Shown one piece after another: positions 45,314 to 54,473 of a stretch of DNA of 64,000 bases. A program made the translations under genes and the position numbers. Under the pieces are notes generated by a model. That model saw only the letters and a program-made list of their open reading frames with translations, made no database searches and was not told the DNA's origin. Position 1 is the stretch's first letter; each line of letters opens with the position of its first letter. This stretch comes from an uncultured Blautia sp. (GTDB lineage Bacteria > Bacillota > Clostridia > Lachnospirales > Lachnospiraceae), in assembly GCA_900551075.1 (NCBI GenBank), contig URVB01000004.1:1-64000 (forward strand). The letters run 5' to 3'.

Positions 45314-45430
45314 AGAAAAATGTGGGAAGAACGCAACAATGCAGAGTATATGGAAATTGCGGACTTGAAGTATGCAAGGTTGCAAAATATTAAGACATTG
45401 CGTTGTTGCGGTCTTGAAAGGATAAAGATT

Positions 45431-45664
45431 ATGAAACAGATACAGATATCAGAAGATTTATTTATGCTATTACTGAAATATCATCTTATGGTGATAGAAG
45501 AATATCAGTCGGAGATACAGAAGGGCTTGGAGCAAAAATTCGGTCAGATGGTAAAAAGTCAATTATATACAACCTATAAGACAGCACCAGCAGAGGAAGA
45601 GAGGGAGAAAGCCAGACAGGAATATCTGGATAAACGTGGAGTCAGCGAAGACTTCCGGTGGTAA
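45431..45664 (+). CDS. small hypothetical protein of the mobilizable element
   Basis: 77 residues, mostly helical and charged: ISEDLFMLLLKYHLMVIEEY, then KARQEYLDKRGVSEDFRW. It matches the pattern of the short complexin-like hypothetical proteins found between the ATPase and relaxase genes in clostridial mobilizable elements (from memory, no function known). The ATG at 45431 follows AAAGGATAAAG. An earlier in-frame ATG at 45320 adds unrelated residues. Confidence 0.65.
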   Translation: MKQIQISEDLFMLLLKYHLMVIEEYQSEIQKGLEQKFGQMVKSQLYTTYKTAPAEEEREKARQEYLDKRGVSEDFRW

Positions 45665-45740
45665 TTTCGCCTTGAGTGTAATAGCAGGAGCGTGACACGC
45701 ACCTGTATTTAGCCGACGAGAAGAATTGCTGTAGTGTGAA

Positions 45741-45947
45741 GTCGAAAGTGTATTGGCGATGCGGATGGTTTTGAAGGGAGCCCTGTATTGGGGCATCCTT
45801 TACATCGACGAAGTCGAAATAGCTCCCGGCAGGGCGCAGAGGAACTTATGATGGACGAAGACCGTCGAAAGTGATTTTTTGTTACTTTTGACAAAAGTAA
45901 CAAAACTGCCGTGTCCGGCAAGATAGACTTATGTGCCGTATCCGGCA
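45741..45947 (+). other. candidate origin of transfer (oriT)
   Basis: The 315-base gap before the relaxase gene (45665-45979) holds no gene but much structure: a perfect 13-bp inverted repeat TTTTGTTACTTTT-GAC-AAAAGTAACAAAA (45877-45905); two near-identical 14-base copies TGCCGTGTCCGGCA (45907-45920) and TGCCGTATCCGGCA (45934-45947), each a mini-hairpin; and three GTCGAAA repeats (45741, 45813, 45864). Position directly upstream of a MOBV relaxase supports oriT. The nick site is not identified. Confidence 0.6.
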
Positions 45948-45979
45948 CTAAAAATACAAAAGATTGGAGGAGATGCTTA

Positions 45980-47289
45980 TTGAAGAGAACGATTAGTGTT
46001 ATGGTCGGAAAAGGATCATTAAATCATAATAGCAGGAAATTTCATGCAAAGAATACAGATCCAGAGAGAAGTTGTCTGAACATTGAATATTGTAATGAAG
46101 ATATTCGGGATGTATACCATGAATTGTTTGATGAAGCACAGGAACAGTACAATGCAAAACAGACGAGAAAAGACCGGAGAATTGATGATTATTATGAAAA
46201 AATTGTATTAGGAAAACAGGAGAAGCCGTTTCACGAAATGATCATCCAGATAGGAAATAAGAATGATATGAGCGCAATAACAGAGGATGGAAGGCTGGCA
46301 GCAAAAATCTTGGACGAGTATATGCAGGGCTTTCAAAAAAGGAATCGAATGCTTCGAGTATTTTCGGCACATTTGCATATGGATGAAGCAACACCGCATA
46401 TACATATAGATTTTGTGCCATTTACCACAGGAAGTAAAAGGGGATTGGACACAAGAGTATTCTTTAAGCAAGTACTGAAAGCAATGGGATTTGAAGGTGG
46501 CTCACGAATGGATATCGAGTGGAATCGGTTGGCAAATGTGGAGAAAGAAGCACTCGCCAGTGTGATGGGAAGATATGATATTGAGTGGGAGAAAAAAGGA
46601 ACGCAAGAGAAGCATTTGCCACTCTTAGACTTTAAAAAACAGGAACGTGCGAAAGAAGTAGCCGTGCTTGAAAAAGTAAAAGTGGAATTAGAAGAACGTA
46701 ATGCTTTGGTGGAAAAGCATACGGATTAGGGACTTGAATATTTAGAAAGTATTGAAGCGGATGTACAAAAGGAACTGGTGAAGAAAGAAGAAGCTGAAAA
46801 AGGGGCTGAAAAAGCCGAGAAAAAATGGAAGAAATATAAAAAAAGCTAAGCCGATATATCAACGTTTCGCAGAATGTGAAAGCCTATGCCGGGGAGTTCT
46901 CCAGACCGGAAGAATTAGTGTCTGATCCGGAGTTCCTTGAATCAGCAAAGGCATATAGAGAGAAAAAAATAATGCCTTTGATGCGAAAAATAAAAGATTT
47001 ATTGCTAGGCTTGTATCAGGCATATCTGGATATACAGGAAAACCTGGAAAAAGTAGAACGTCGCAATGAACGATTAGAAAGTTCCAATGCATATTTAGAG
47101 GGAAGGAATCAGAAGCTGGAACAGTGTGTTGAGAAAATGACGGAAGATGTAGATGATTATCATAGATTAAAGCGTGTCCTTGGTCAAGAATGTTTGGATG
47201 CAATCGTTCAAAGGGAGAGGAATCGGGAAATTGCGGAGATAAATGCCCGTAGAACTTTAAGAAAAAGACATGATAGAGATGCAAGATAA
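45980..47289 (+). pseudogene. MOBV (Pre/Mob) relaxase with in-frame TAG and frameshift
   Basis: The N-terminal relaxase domain is intact: ISVMVGKGSLNHNSRKFHA, then the metal motif HLHMDEATPHIHIDFVPF (HxDExxPHxH, about residues 136-153), the MOBV signature. A TAG at 46727-46729 (from CAG, Q) stops the frame at 249 residues. The same frame continues LEYLESIEADVQKEL to about 46845, then a frameshift leads to SRYINVSQNVKAYAGEFSRP and a coiled-coil tail ending at 47289. The TTG start at 45980 has GGAGGAG 7 bases upstream. The 249-residue N-terminal part alone might still nick oriT. Confidence 0.85.
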
Positions 47290-47305
47290 GGAAAGGTTGA
47301 TAAGT

Positions 47306-47686
47306 ATGGAAAAGTATATTTATGATAGTAAAAATGGTTTATGGTACGAATTAAGGGGAGATTACTTTTTCCCAATTTTGGGAGAAAGTCTGATGGATGA
47401 GCCCGTGAGATATGGGAAATACGGAATGCTCCGTAAAACATATCTGAAGGAGCATAAGTTTGGTGTGTACCAATCAATGATATTACAGAGTTGCCTGAAC
47501 GCACACTTAAATCAGGTGGATGAAGAAGCGAACAGTCGGATGGAGATCCTGGTGGAGAAAATCGCAGAAGCAGAGGAAGTGACAGAAAAACTGAAAGCGA
47601 AAGATCCGATGCGATGGTGCAGGTTGATGAATAATATTAGGTACTGTGCGGAAGAGATTGTGTTGGAGGAAATTGTATATATGTAG
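47306..47686 (+). CDS. tnpV: TnpV family transposon protein
   Basis: 126 residues, MEKYIYDSKNGLWYELRGDY, then GKYGMLRKTYLKEHKFGVYQ, a helical middle and MRWCRLMNNIRYCAEEIVLE. This is the TnpV family carried by Tn4451-like and other clostridial mobilizable transposons, suspected to be an excision or regulatory factor. The RBS AGGAAAGGTTG lies 9 bases before the ATG. It comes after the relaxase, as in Tn4451. Confidence 0.85.
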   Translation: MEKYIYDSKNGLWYELRGDYFFPILGESLMDEPVRYGKYGMLRKTYLKEHKFGVYQSMILQSCLNAHLNQVDEEANSRMEILVEKIAEAEEVTEKLKAKDPMRWCRLMNNIRYCAEEIVLEEIVYM

Positions 47687-47691
47687 ATATA

Positions 47692-47717
47692 AGGGCAGTC
47701 GTGTGGCTGCCTTTTTA
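47692..47717 (+). terminator. rho-independent terminator after tnpV
   Basis: AGGGCAG and CTGCCTTTTT form a short stem (GGCAG/CTGCC) with a GT-rich loop and a run of five T. Confidence 0.65.
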
Positions 47718-47787
47718 ATTTAATTAATTGAGGTTGTAGACAAGAAATATTTGTAGCCGTATAATAGCAAAAAAGAGGAAAGAAGGG

Positions 47788-48519
47788 ATTGTTATAAAAG
47801 AGGCACCTGAAAATTTTAAATTAGAAGATACAACGATATGGTCTTTTCCAGAAAGAGGAAGTTGGGCAACACATTCTGGAAAATATCGTGGCAATTGGTC
47901 ACCATATGTTCCAAGAAATCTCATTTTACAATATTCTCAAAAAAATGCTTGGATATTAGATCAATTTTTAGGAAGCGGAACAACGCTGATAGAAGCGAAA
48001 TTGCTGGGCAGAAATGCAATCGGTGTTGATATTAATCCAGAAGCTGTCAAATTATCTAATTCAAATCTAAATTTCACTTGTCAAGAAACATCTAAAATTT
48101 ACACCCGAGAAGGAAATGCAAAAAAATTGTCATTCATAAAAGATTGTAGTATTGATTTAATATGTACGCATCCACCTTATGCAGATATAATTCGATACAG
48201 CAATGACATTAAAGAAGATATATCCCATTTGTGTTATGAAGAATTTTTATCGGCATTTGAATGTGTTGCTTCAGAATCATTTCGAGTACTGAAGAAAAAG
48301 GGCATATGTGCTTTTATGATTGGAGATATAAGAAGAAAAGAATATGTTTTACCTCTTGGTATGAATTCTATGCGAAAATTTGTTGATGTAGGATTCAAAT
48401 TAAAAGAAATAATTATAAAAGAGCAGCATAATTGCTGATCAGCAGATTATTGGAATGGAAGAGAAAGAAAGTTTCTTATGCTAGCGCATGAATACATTTT
48501 TGTACTCGTAAAGTGTTAG
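47788..48519 (+). pseudogene. DNA methyltransferase (N6_N4_Mtase type), unusual start and in-frame TGA
   Basis: The open frame encodes EAPENFKLEDTTIWSFPERG, the SAM-binding motif DQFLGSGTTLIEAKLLGRNA (about 55-74), and the catalytic THPPYADIIRY (about 129-139), so it is a DNA base methyltransferase. No ATG, GTG or TTG is present at the expected N-terminus; ATT 47788 after GAAAGAAGGG is the likely position, perhaps a mutated ATG. A TGA at 48436-48438 cuts off the last 26 codons, which continue in frame (SADYWNGRERKFLMLAHEYI) as in intact relatives. The 200 bases after it (48520-48720) hold only spacer. Confidence 0.78.
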
Positions 48520-48720
48520 GGTATTAAAAAATCAGAAGTACAAGTAGCTAAATCGTTTATAAAATTTGCGGTTTAAAAACTGGTGTTCGGATGTGACGTG
48601 TTTGAAATTCAGTGAACGCTGAATTGAATGTTGATATTGCAGAAATCATATGCTATACTGATTCCAAATGAAGAAAGAACACAAAAAAGATACAGAAAGT
48701 ATATTTGAGGTAAAATAGTT

Positions 48721-48933
48721 ATGGCTGTCAGTTATAAGAGGTTATGGAAATTATTAATAGATCGTGATATGAAGAAAAAAGATTTGTGTGTTGCAGCGGG
48801 TATTAGTCATGCTTCAATGGCAAAGTTAGGGAAGAATGAAAATATCACTACAAATGTATTAGTAAAAATATGTACAGCTTTAAAATGTGATATCAGTGAT
48901 ATAATGGAAATAACAGAAGAAGCGATAGATTAA
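48721..48933 (+). CDS. XRE-type HTH regulator (C-protein-like)
   Basis: 70 residues with one Cro/CI helix-turn-helix: YKRLWKLLIDRDMKKKDLCV, AAGISHASMAKLGKNENITT, then LVKICTALKCDISDIMEI. It is the HTH_26 group that often precedes restriction-modification genes. It lies 11 bp before the methyltransferase gene, so it likely times expression of the modification and restriction enzymes after transfer, as C proteins do. Confidence 0.88.
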   Translation: MAVSYKRLWKLLIDRDMKKKDLCVAAGISHASMAKLGKNENITTNVLVKICTALKCDISDIMEITEEAID

Positions 48934-48944
48934 GGAGACATGAT

Positions 48945-50840
48945 ATGGCAGAGCAGTCAGTAAAGAAAGAGAATAGTATTCAGGCTAAACCTATTTTAAA
49001 ATGGGCGGGCGGAAAAACACAGATGCTGGGCGATATTATGCCGAAGATACCCGCAACTTATGGGAAATACATTGAACCGTTTATTGGTGGAGGTGCGTTG
49101 TTTTTTGCGTTAAATTCAAATCAATCAGTAATAGCAGATAGTAATCCAGAGCTGGTTAATATGTACCAGCAGGTCGCAACCAATGTTGAGAAAGTTATAG
49201 AATATTTACATCAATATAGAAATACAAAAGAGGATTTTTATTCAGTAAGAGAACTTGACTGGAATTTATTATCAAAAGCAGAAGCAGCGGCAAGAACGAT
49301 TTATTTAAATAAAACATGCTTTAATGGATTATATCGTGTGAACAAAAAAGGACAATTTAATGTTCCTTTCGGAAGCTATAAAGCACCTAAATTTTGTGAT
49401 GAAGAAGCTCTTTATGCAGCTTCAGAAGCATTAAAAAGAGCAACAATTGTATGTGGAGATTATCTGTCCGTTTTGAAGGAATATGCAGAGCCAGGAGACT
49501 TTGTGTTTTTAGATCCTCCGTATCTTCCAATTTCGGAATATTCTGATTTTAAGAGATATACGAAAGAGCAGTTTTATGAGGAAGATCATGTTGAATTGGC
49601 GAAAGAAGTATTGCGTTTGCAGGAGTTAGGATGTCATGTGATTTTAACAAATTCTAACCATCCTTTAGTGCATGAGTTGTATGCAAAATATAGCATAGAA
49701 GTGATTCAGACCAAGAGATATATTTCTTGTAATGGGAGCAGACGAAAAGGAGAGGATGTTATAGTTAATGTCCTTCCTAAAAGGAAAACCATATTAAAAG
49801 TAGTTCCTGAGCCATTGCCGGAACAGGTAAAAAAATACCCACCTACAAGATTTATGGGTTCTAAAAGCAAGTTATTATCTGAAATATGGGCAGTAGCATC
49901 TCAATTTGAATTTGATACAGTAGTTGATCTTTTTTCGGGTTCAGGTATTGTTGGTTATATGTTTAAGGCTCAGGGGAAATCTGTGATTAGCAATGATTAT
50001 ATGGCAATGTCAGCTACTTTTACTAAAGCGATGATTGAAAATAATAATGTAATATTACCTTTAGAAGAAGCAAAAGAATTGTTAAATAAGAAAAAAGAGA
50101 CAGACCATTTTGTTGTAAATACATTTAGTGGATTGTATTATACAGATGAAGAAAATGAAGAAATAGATGTATTGCGGACAAATATTGCAGCAATTCGGGA
50201 TCCATATAAACATGCAATTGCAATGGCAGCCTTAATTCGTGCATGCACAAAAAAGAGACCACGAGGAATTTTTACATATACCGGGGATCGTTACAATGAT
50301 GGTAGAAAAGATTTGCAAAAAACATTGGAACAGCAATTTCTTGAAGCCGTTGATGCAATCAATAAAGCAGTATTTGACAATGGCAAATCTAATAAATCGA
50401 AACATGGAGATGCCATGGAATTGAGAGCGGAGCATCCGGATTTAGTATATATTGATCCGCCATATTATTCTCCATTGTCAGATAATGAATATGTTCGTAG
50501 ATATCATTTTGTCGAGGGGTTAGCAAGAGATTGGAAAGGTGTAGAAATACAGGAAAATACACTTACAAAAAAATTCAAGTCATATCCAACGCCATTTTCT
50601 ACTCGAAAAGGTGCAGCGGATGCTTTTGATAAATTGTTTAAGAAATTTTCGAAAAGCATTTTAATCGTATCATATTCTTCTAACAGTTTGCCAACACAAG
50701 ATGAGATGGTTGCACTTATGGCTAAACATAAGGAACATGTAGAAGTGATTCCAATAGATTACACATATTCATTTGGAAATCAGAAGGAAGCAAAAACGAA
50801 TCGTAATAAAGTGCAAGAATATCTCTTTGTTGGATTCTGA
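48945..50840 (+). CDS. type IIS modification methylase, fusion of two D12-class adenine methyltransferases
   Basis: 631 residues. Domain 1 (about 14-280) is Dam/DpnII-like: KPILKWAGGKTQML, YIEPFIGGGALFFAL as the SAM site, and FVFLDPPYLP as the catalytic DPPY. Domain 2 (about 300-631) repeats the fold: YPPTRFMGSKSKLLSEIW, VVDLFSGSGIVGYMF, and LVYIDPPYYS. Each domain keeps both motifs, so each can methylate one strand of an asymmetric target, the layout of M.FokI-type enzymes. RBS AAGGAGAC. It is directly followed by the endonuclease gene with which it overlaps in the long reading. Confidence 0.93.
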   Translation: MAEQSVKKENSIQAKPILKWAGGKTQMLGDIMPKIPATYGKYIEPFIGGGALFFALNSNQSVIADSNPELVNMYQQVATNVEKVIEYLHQYRNTKEDFYSVRELDWNLLSKAEAAARTIYLNKTCFNGLYRVNKKGQFNVPFGSYKAPKFCDEEALYAASEALKRATIVCGDYLSVLKEYAEPGDFVFLDPPYLPISEYSDFKRYTKEQFYEEDHVELAKEVLRLQELGCHVILTNSNHPLVHELYAKYSIEVIQTKRYISCNGSRRKGEDVIVNVLPKRKTILKVVPEPLPEQVKKYPPTRFMGSKSKLLSEIWAVASQFEFDTVVDLFSGSGIVGYMFKAQGKSVISNDYMAMSATFTKAMIENNNVILPLEEAKELLNKKKETDHFVVNTFSGLYYTDEENEEIDVLRTNIAAIRDPYKHAIAMAALIRACTKKRPRGIFTYTGDRYNDGRKDLQKTLEQQFLEAVDAINKAVFDNGKSNKSKHGDAMELRAEHPDLVYIDPPYYSPLSDNEYVRRYHFVEGLARDWKGVEIQENTLTKKFKSYPTPFSTRKGAADAFDKLFKKFSKSILIVSYSSNSLPTQDEMVALMAKHKEHVEVIPIDYTYSFGNQKEAKTNRNKVQEYLFVGF

Positions 50841-50854
50841 TGGGAGGATGTATT

Positions 50855-52570
50855 GTGAACGAAAAAATTGATATATGGCTGGTTGGTAATACTGGATTAA
50901 GAAATCCCAATCGAATTCAGGAAGGATTTTCTGTTTTTGCAAATTCTCCGTTTGTAGGAAATCTCCGTGGTAGAGAAAATGAAATTGGTTTTATGAATCT
51001 GCTTAATGAAAAGGGAATAATTCAGAATGAAAGTGGAAAAGACGAATCGGGAAGCCATGCTCGAAAATGGAGATTGATGTTTGCGAAGAATGGTTTTATT
51101 TATCCACAAGTGCGGAAAGCCGACGGTAATCAAGAGGAACTTGGCAAATTGGATGATCTTACTCCATTTGGAAAAGCATTTTTAAATGCAGATACATATC
51201 CAGCAGTTCAAGAGTGCTATTTGCGTGCAATGAGTGTAGAACAGTTTCCAATGCCAGACGGAGAAAGTCATTTTTCGCCACTAAGATGGTTGTTGGCAAT
51301 TATGCTTGAATTAGAAAAGAGAACAGGTTCTTCGGAAATAAGTCGAATAGAGTTTGCTTTATGGGGACACACAACTAATCCAAGTTATGATCTGTATGAA
51401 GTTGTTGATAATATTCTTGATTTAAGAAAAAGAAGAGCACTTGCTCCGGCAAAACGTCCATTTGACAAAAAGGAAATTGTCAAAAGAGGCGAAAATTATG
51501 ACAAGAAAAGCGACAATTTCTTAGACTATAGTGATATGAATATGAGATATCTTCGTATTTCTGGTCTGCTCCAGAGAAAAGGAAGAGGTCTTGTAATTGT
51601 TCCTTCAAAACATATTCTTGCAGAAAAGCTTGCTAAGAGTACTGCAAGTGAAGAAACAATTATAAGCGAGTATCAGAAACTTTGTTTTGGTGCACCATTG
51701 CCGACAGATGATATTGATGTAGCAAAAGCGCTATTGGAAGATCTGATGAAGCAAATGAAGGAGCGTCATATTGTATTTGATATTTCTGACCTTATGTTGA
51801 CAACTGCTACTGAGATTAATATAGCAAGACAACGATTAGAGAACATATTATCTCAAACTGATGAGATTATGTATGCAAGTGATCAATGCAATCAATGGAA
51901 GGAAGTTGCAGATTATATGTCACTTCTTATCAAAGGTGGAGGAAAACTCGTCTACGATGAAGATAATGCAATTGAAGTTCCAAAAGATGAAACACCAGCA
52001 TATCTTGAATGGGTTTTATGGAGAGCAGGACTTGCAATTGATCATATGGTTAATAAGCCTTATGAGGTACGAGGTTTTCGATTAGATTCAGACTTTCTTC
52101 CTGTTTCAGCTGCAGGTGGTGGAAAAGGTGATTTGTATTGGGAGTATGAAGATTTCACAATTTTAACGGAAGTAACAATGTCAACTTCATCCAGACAAGA
52201 AGCTATGGAAGGTGAACCTGTTAGACGTCATGTTTCTGATGCGGTTTTAAAATATGACAAGCCGGTGTACGGAATGTTTATTGCAGTTAAAATTGACACT
52301 AATACCGCAGAAACTTTTAGACATGGTATTTGGTATGCAAAGGGAGATGTGAAGCAGAGGCTGGATATTGTGCCGTTGACATTAGCACAATTTCAGAGAT
52401 ATTTTGTGGCGATGTTTGAGACAAAACAGGCGGTTCCAGATATATTAAGATCTTTGATTTTAAAATGTGAATCCACTAGAGATTTAGTAGATGCTCCTAG
52501 GTGGAAATTATATATTGATGAAATGGTTAAAGAAAAGGCGGACGAACTTCGAAGTGGAAATTTAGGCTAA
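50855..52570 (+). CDS. type IIS restriction endonuclease, AlwI family
   Basis: 571 residues. The N-terminus IDIWLVGNTGLRNPNRIQEG and GRENEIGFMNLLNEKGII match the RE_AlwI family (AlwI cuts GGATC at a distance). A nuclease core in the C-terminal third, GGGKGDLYWEYEDFTILTEV, places Asp and Glu as in PD-(D/E)XK enzymes with Thr in place of the usual Lys. I use GTG 50855, 7 bases after GGGAGG; an ATG at 50840 overlapping the methylase stop would add five residues. Complete and uninterrupted, unlike many genes of this element. Confidence 0.88.
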   Translation: MNEKIDIWLVGNTGLRNPNRIQEGFSVFANSPFVGNLRGRENEIGFMNLLNEKGIIQNESGKDESGSHARKWRLMFAKNGFIYPQVRKADGNQEELGKLDDLTPFGKAFLNADTYPAVQECYLRAMSVEQFPMPDGESHFSPLRWLLAIMLELEKRTGSSEISRIEFALWGHTTNPSYDLYEVVDNILDLRKRRALAPAKRPFDKKEIVKRGENYDKKSDNFLDYSDMNMRYLRISGLLQRKGRGLVIVPSKHILAEKLAKSTASEETIISEYQKLCFGAPLPTDDIDVAKALLEDLMKQMKERHIVFDISDLMLTTATEINIARQRLENILSQTDEIMYASDQCNQWKEVADYMSLLIKGGGKLVYDEDNAIEVPKDETPAYLEWVLWRAGLAIDHMVNKPYEVRGFRLDSDFLPVSAAGGGKGDLYWEYEDFTILTEVTMSTSSRQEAMEGEPVRRHVSDAVLKYDKPVYGMFIAVKIDTNTAETFRHGIWYAKGDVKQRLDIVPLTLAQFQRYFVAMFETKQAVPDILRSLILKCESTRDLVDAPRWKLYIDEMVKEKADELRSGNLG

Positions 52571-52835
52571 AAATGAAGATAAACAATTTTTATCTGTAAG
52601 TTTCAACGTTTATTACATAGAATGAAGAAAATTATAAACAAAACTTACGGTTCATCGGAATGCAATATTTGTTTTAGAGATGTGGTTTTGAGGTTAATAA
52701 TATCTTAAGTAAGAAAATGTGAAAACAATAAGAGACTATGTAAACACCGCAATGATAACATAAGATAAATAGAACAGTGATAGAACAGGATGTAATATAA
52801 AATAAAAAAATAATGGCATAGGTGATAGTGATATT

Positions 52836-53114
52836 ATGTTTTACACAATATATGATGTACTCCTTTTTAAAATGAAAAAGAGGGGAATTGAAGAAAAAGA
52901 AATAAATACAGTTTTAAGGAAAAATGGAATAAATACAGAGCAAAAAGACTTGTTAAAAAGTAATTGTCTTGCACTTCTTCCGGAGAATATGTTAGATAAG
53001 GTGTTAGAACTTGCCGAATTATCAAATTTGGAAATGAACCTAATGTTAGGTAATGTACCTCCAGAATATGAGAATAGTTACTTAGATAATATTAAAGGGG
53101 ATACAGGTGATTGA
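52836..53114 (+). CDS. hypothetical protein at the right end of the element
   Basis: 92 residues, charged and helical (KMKKRGIEEKEINTVLRKNG, then LPENMLDKVLELAELSNLEM). It may be a small regulator, but I know no family. Its last codons (GDTGD) read into the truncated rpiB sequence, with 8 bases overlap, so its natural 3' end was probably lost or created at the junction. It is preceded by 265 bases of AT-rich spacer (52571-52835) without recognisable features. Confidence 0.55.
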   Translation: MFYTIYDVLLFKMKKRGIEEKEINTVLRKNGINTEQKDLLKSNCLALLPENMLDKVLELAELSNLEMNLMLGNVPPEYENSYLDNIKGDTGD

Positions 53115-53484
53115 TCTGGGGACGGACAGTCCGGGGCGTTTTCACTATCCTGTCAGTGGATATAAGGTAGCGAAGCTTGTTGCGGAACATGAAGTGGACG
53201 GAGGGATTTTGATCTGCGGGACAGGTGTGGGAATTTCGTTATCTGCGAACAAAATCAAGGGAATCCGGGCTGTGGTATGCAGCGAACCGTATTCTGCAAA
53301 ATTGTCAAAACAGCATAATAATACAAATATTTTAGCCTTTGGAGCCCGGGTTGTGGGAATAGAAATGGCGAAAATGATCGTGGATGAATGGCTGAACGCA
53401 GAATTTGAAGGGGGTAGGCATCAGGCAAGAATTGATATGATCACGGAGATTGAAAGTACCGGAGTACTGAAAGATATAGGATGA
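53107..53484 (+). pseudogene. rpiB: ribose-5-phosphate isomerase B, 5'-truncated
   Basis: The frame gives VIDLGTDSPGRFHYPVSGYK, then GGILICGTGVGISLSANKIK, containing the catalytic Cys of RpiB, EPYSAKLSKQHNNTNILAFG and a normal C-terminus (RHQARIDMITEIE). About 30 N-terminal residues, including the DH motif of the active site, are missing; the homology starts exactly where the mobile-element sequence ends (about 53105). It may also be a LacAB-type isomerase. The remaining 126 residues lack a start with RBS. No N-terminal half of rpiB is visible in the window. Confidence 0.85.
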
Positions 53485-53811
53485 TCGGATTGTCCTGAGA
53501 TTATATTGTGTTAAATATGTTAAAAGGCTACGGAAAGTTAGAAAAGAGTTTATGAAGATGTACCGGGTAGTGAATCGCTGTCAGGATATTACTGGAATAT
53601 TTTATGAATGCAATTAAGATTTAAATTTAAAGTGAATAGCTGCGAGGAAAAAAGAAGATATCATTGTCCTGTTTAGTCAGGTATAAAATCCCTTCATTTA
53701 CAGATACTACTATCACGATTTGTCATCAGCTCCCAAAGGAAATGGATGACCTAAGCGCTTTAAAAGCGCCGTTATCAGACGATGCCAGTATAGATAAATG
53801 GAGGAAATTTT
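53485..53811. other. 327-base intergenic region before spoVT
   Basis: No gene is apparent. It contains a hairpin-like segment near 53755-53772 (GCGCTTTAAAAGCGCC) about 40 bases upstream of the spoVT start, and should hold the spoVT promoter; I could not assign a sigma-G type box with confidence. Confidence 0.35.
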
Positions 53812-54360
53812 ATGAAAGCAACAGGGATTGTAAGAAGAATTGATGATTTGGGCAGGGTAGTGATTCCTAAGGAAATACGAAGGACCCTGAGAATTAAGGA
53901 GGGTACTCCGCTTGAGATATTTACAGACAGGGAAGGGGAAGTTATTTTAAAGAAATATTCTCCGATTGGTGAGCTGAGTATTTTTGCGAAAGAATATGCG
54001 GAAGCCCTGTCACAGACTACAGGTTTCGTTTCTTGTATCACAGATCATGATCAGGTTGTGGCGGCGGCAGGACAGGGAAGCAAAGAGTTCGCCGGCAAAG
54101 AAATCAGCAAGGAGCTGGAGGAAGCGATCTCTTCCAGAGAGGGAAGGTGCCTGAATGCAAATGAGAAAGGAAAAGTTCCCGTAATAGAGGATCAGGGAGA
54201 GATTCCATATGCACAGACAATTCAGCCGATCATCTGTGCGGGGGATGCCATTGGCTCAGTAATCTTAATGGGAAAAAGTGAGAAGGATGTTTTTGGTGAA
54301 TCAGAAAAGATGCTCGTGCAGACGGCCGCAGGTTTTTTAGGGCGCCAGATGGAGCAGTGA
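53812..54360 (+). CDS. spoVT: stage V sporulation protein T (AbrB family)
   Basis: 182 residues. The N-terminal swapped-hairpin AbrB domain (MKATGIVRRIDDLGRVVIPK, EIRRTLRIKEGTPLEIFTD) binds DNA. The C-terminal GAF-like domain (KEYAEALSQTTGFVSCITDH, DAIGSVILMGKSEKDVFGES) completes the SpoVT architecture, and the length matches the Bacillus protein. It controls late forespore genes. The RBS GGAGG lies 9 bases before the ATG. A strong sign that the organism forms spores. Confidence 0.95.
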   Translation: MKATGIVRRIDDLGRVVIPKEIRRTLRIKEGTPLEIFTDREGEVILKKYSPIGELSIFAKEYAEALSQTTGFVSCITDHDQVVAAAGQGSKEFAGKEISKELEEAISSREGRCLNANEKGKVPVIEDQGEIPYAQTIQPIICAGDAIGSVILMGKSEKDVFGESEKMLVQTAAGFLGRQMEQ

Positions 54361-54392
54361 TAAGAAGTGTTAAGAAACACACTGAAAAAATG

Positions 54393-54440
54393 TGTCCGGA
54401 GACTGTCATGTATGAACAGTTCTCCGGGCGCTTTATTTTA
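54393..54440 (+). terminator. rho-independent terminator after spoVT
   Basis: CCGGAGACTGT and ACAGTTCTCCGG form an 11-12 bp stem with one bulge and a short loop, followed by GCGCTTTATTTTAT. Confidence 0.75.
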
Positions 54441-54473
54441 TATCATAGGAGAGTACTTCATGTTGTTCAAAGT

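Noticed and set aside
45741..45947. Repeats before the relaxase as a CRISPR array
   Set aside because: Only two or three short copies with unequal spacing, no cas genes in the window; oriT is the better reading.
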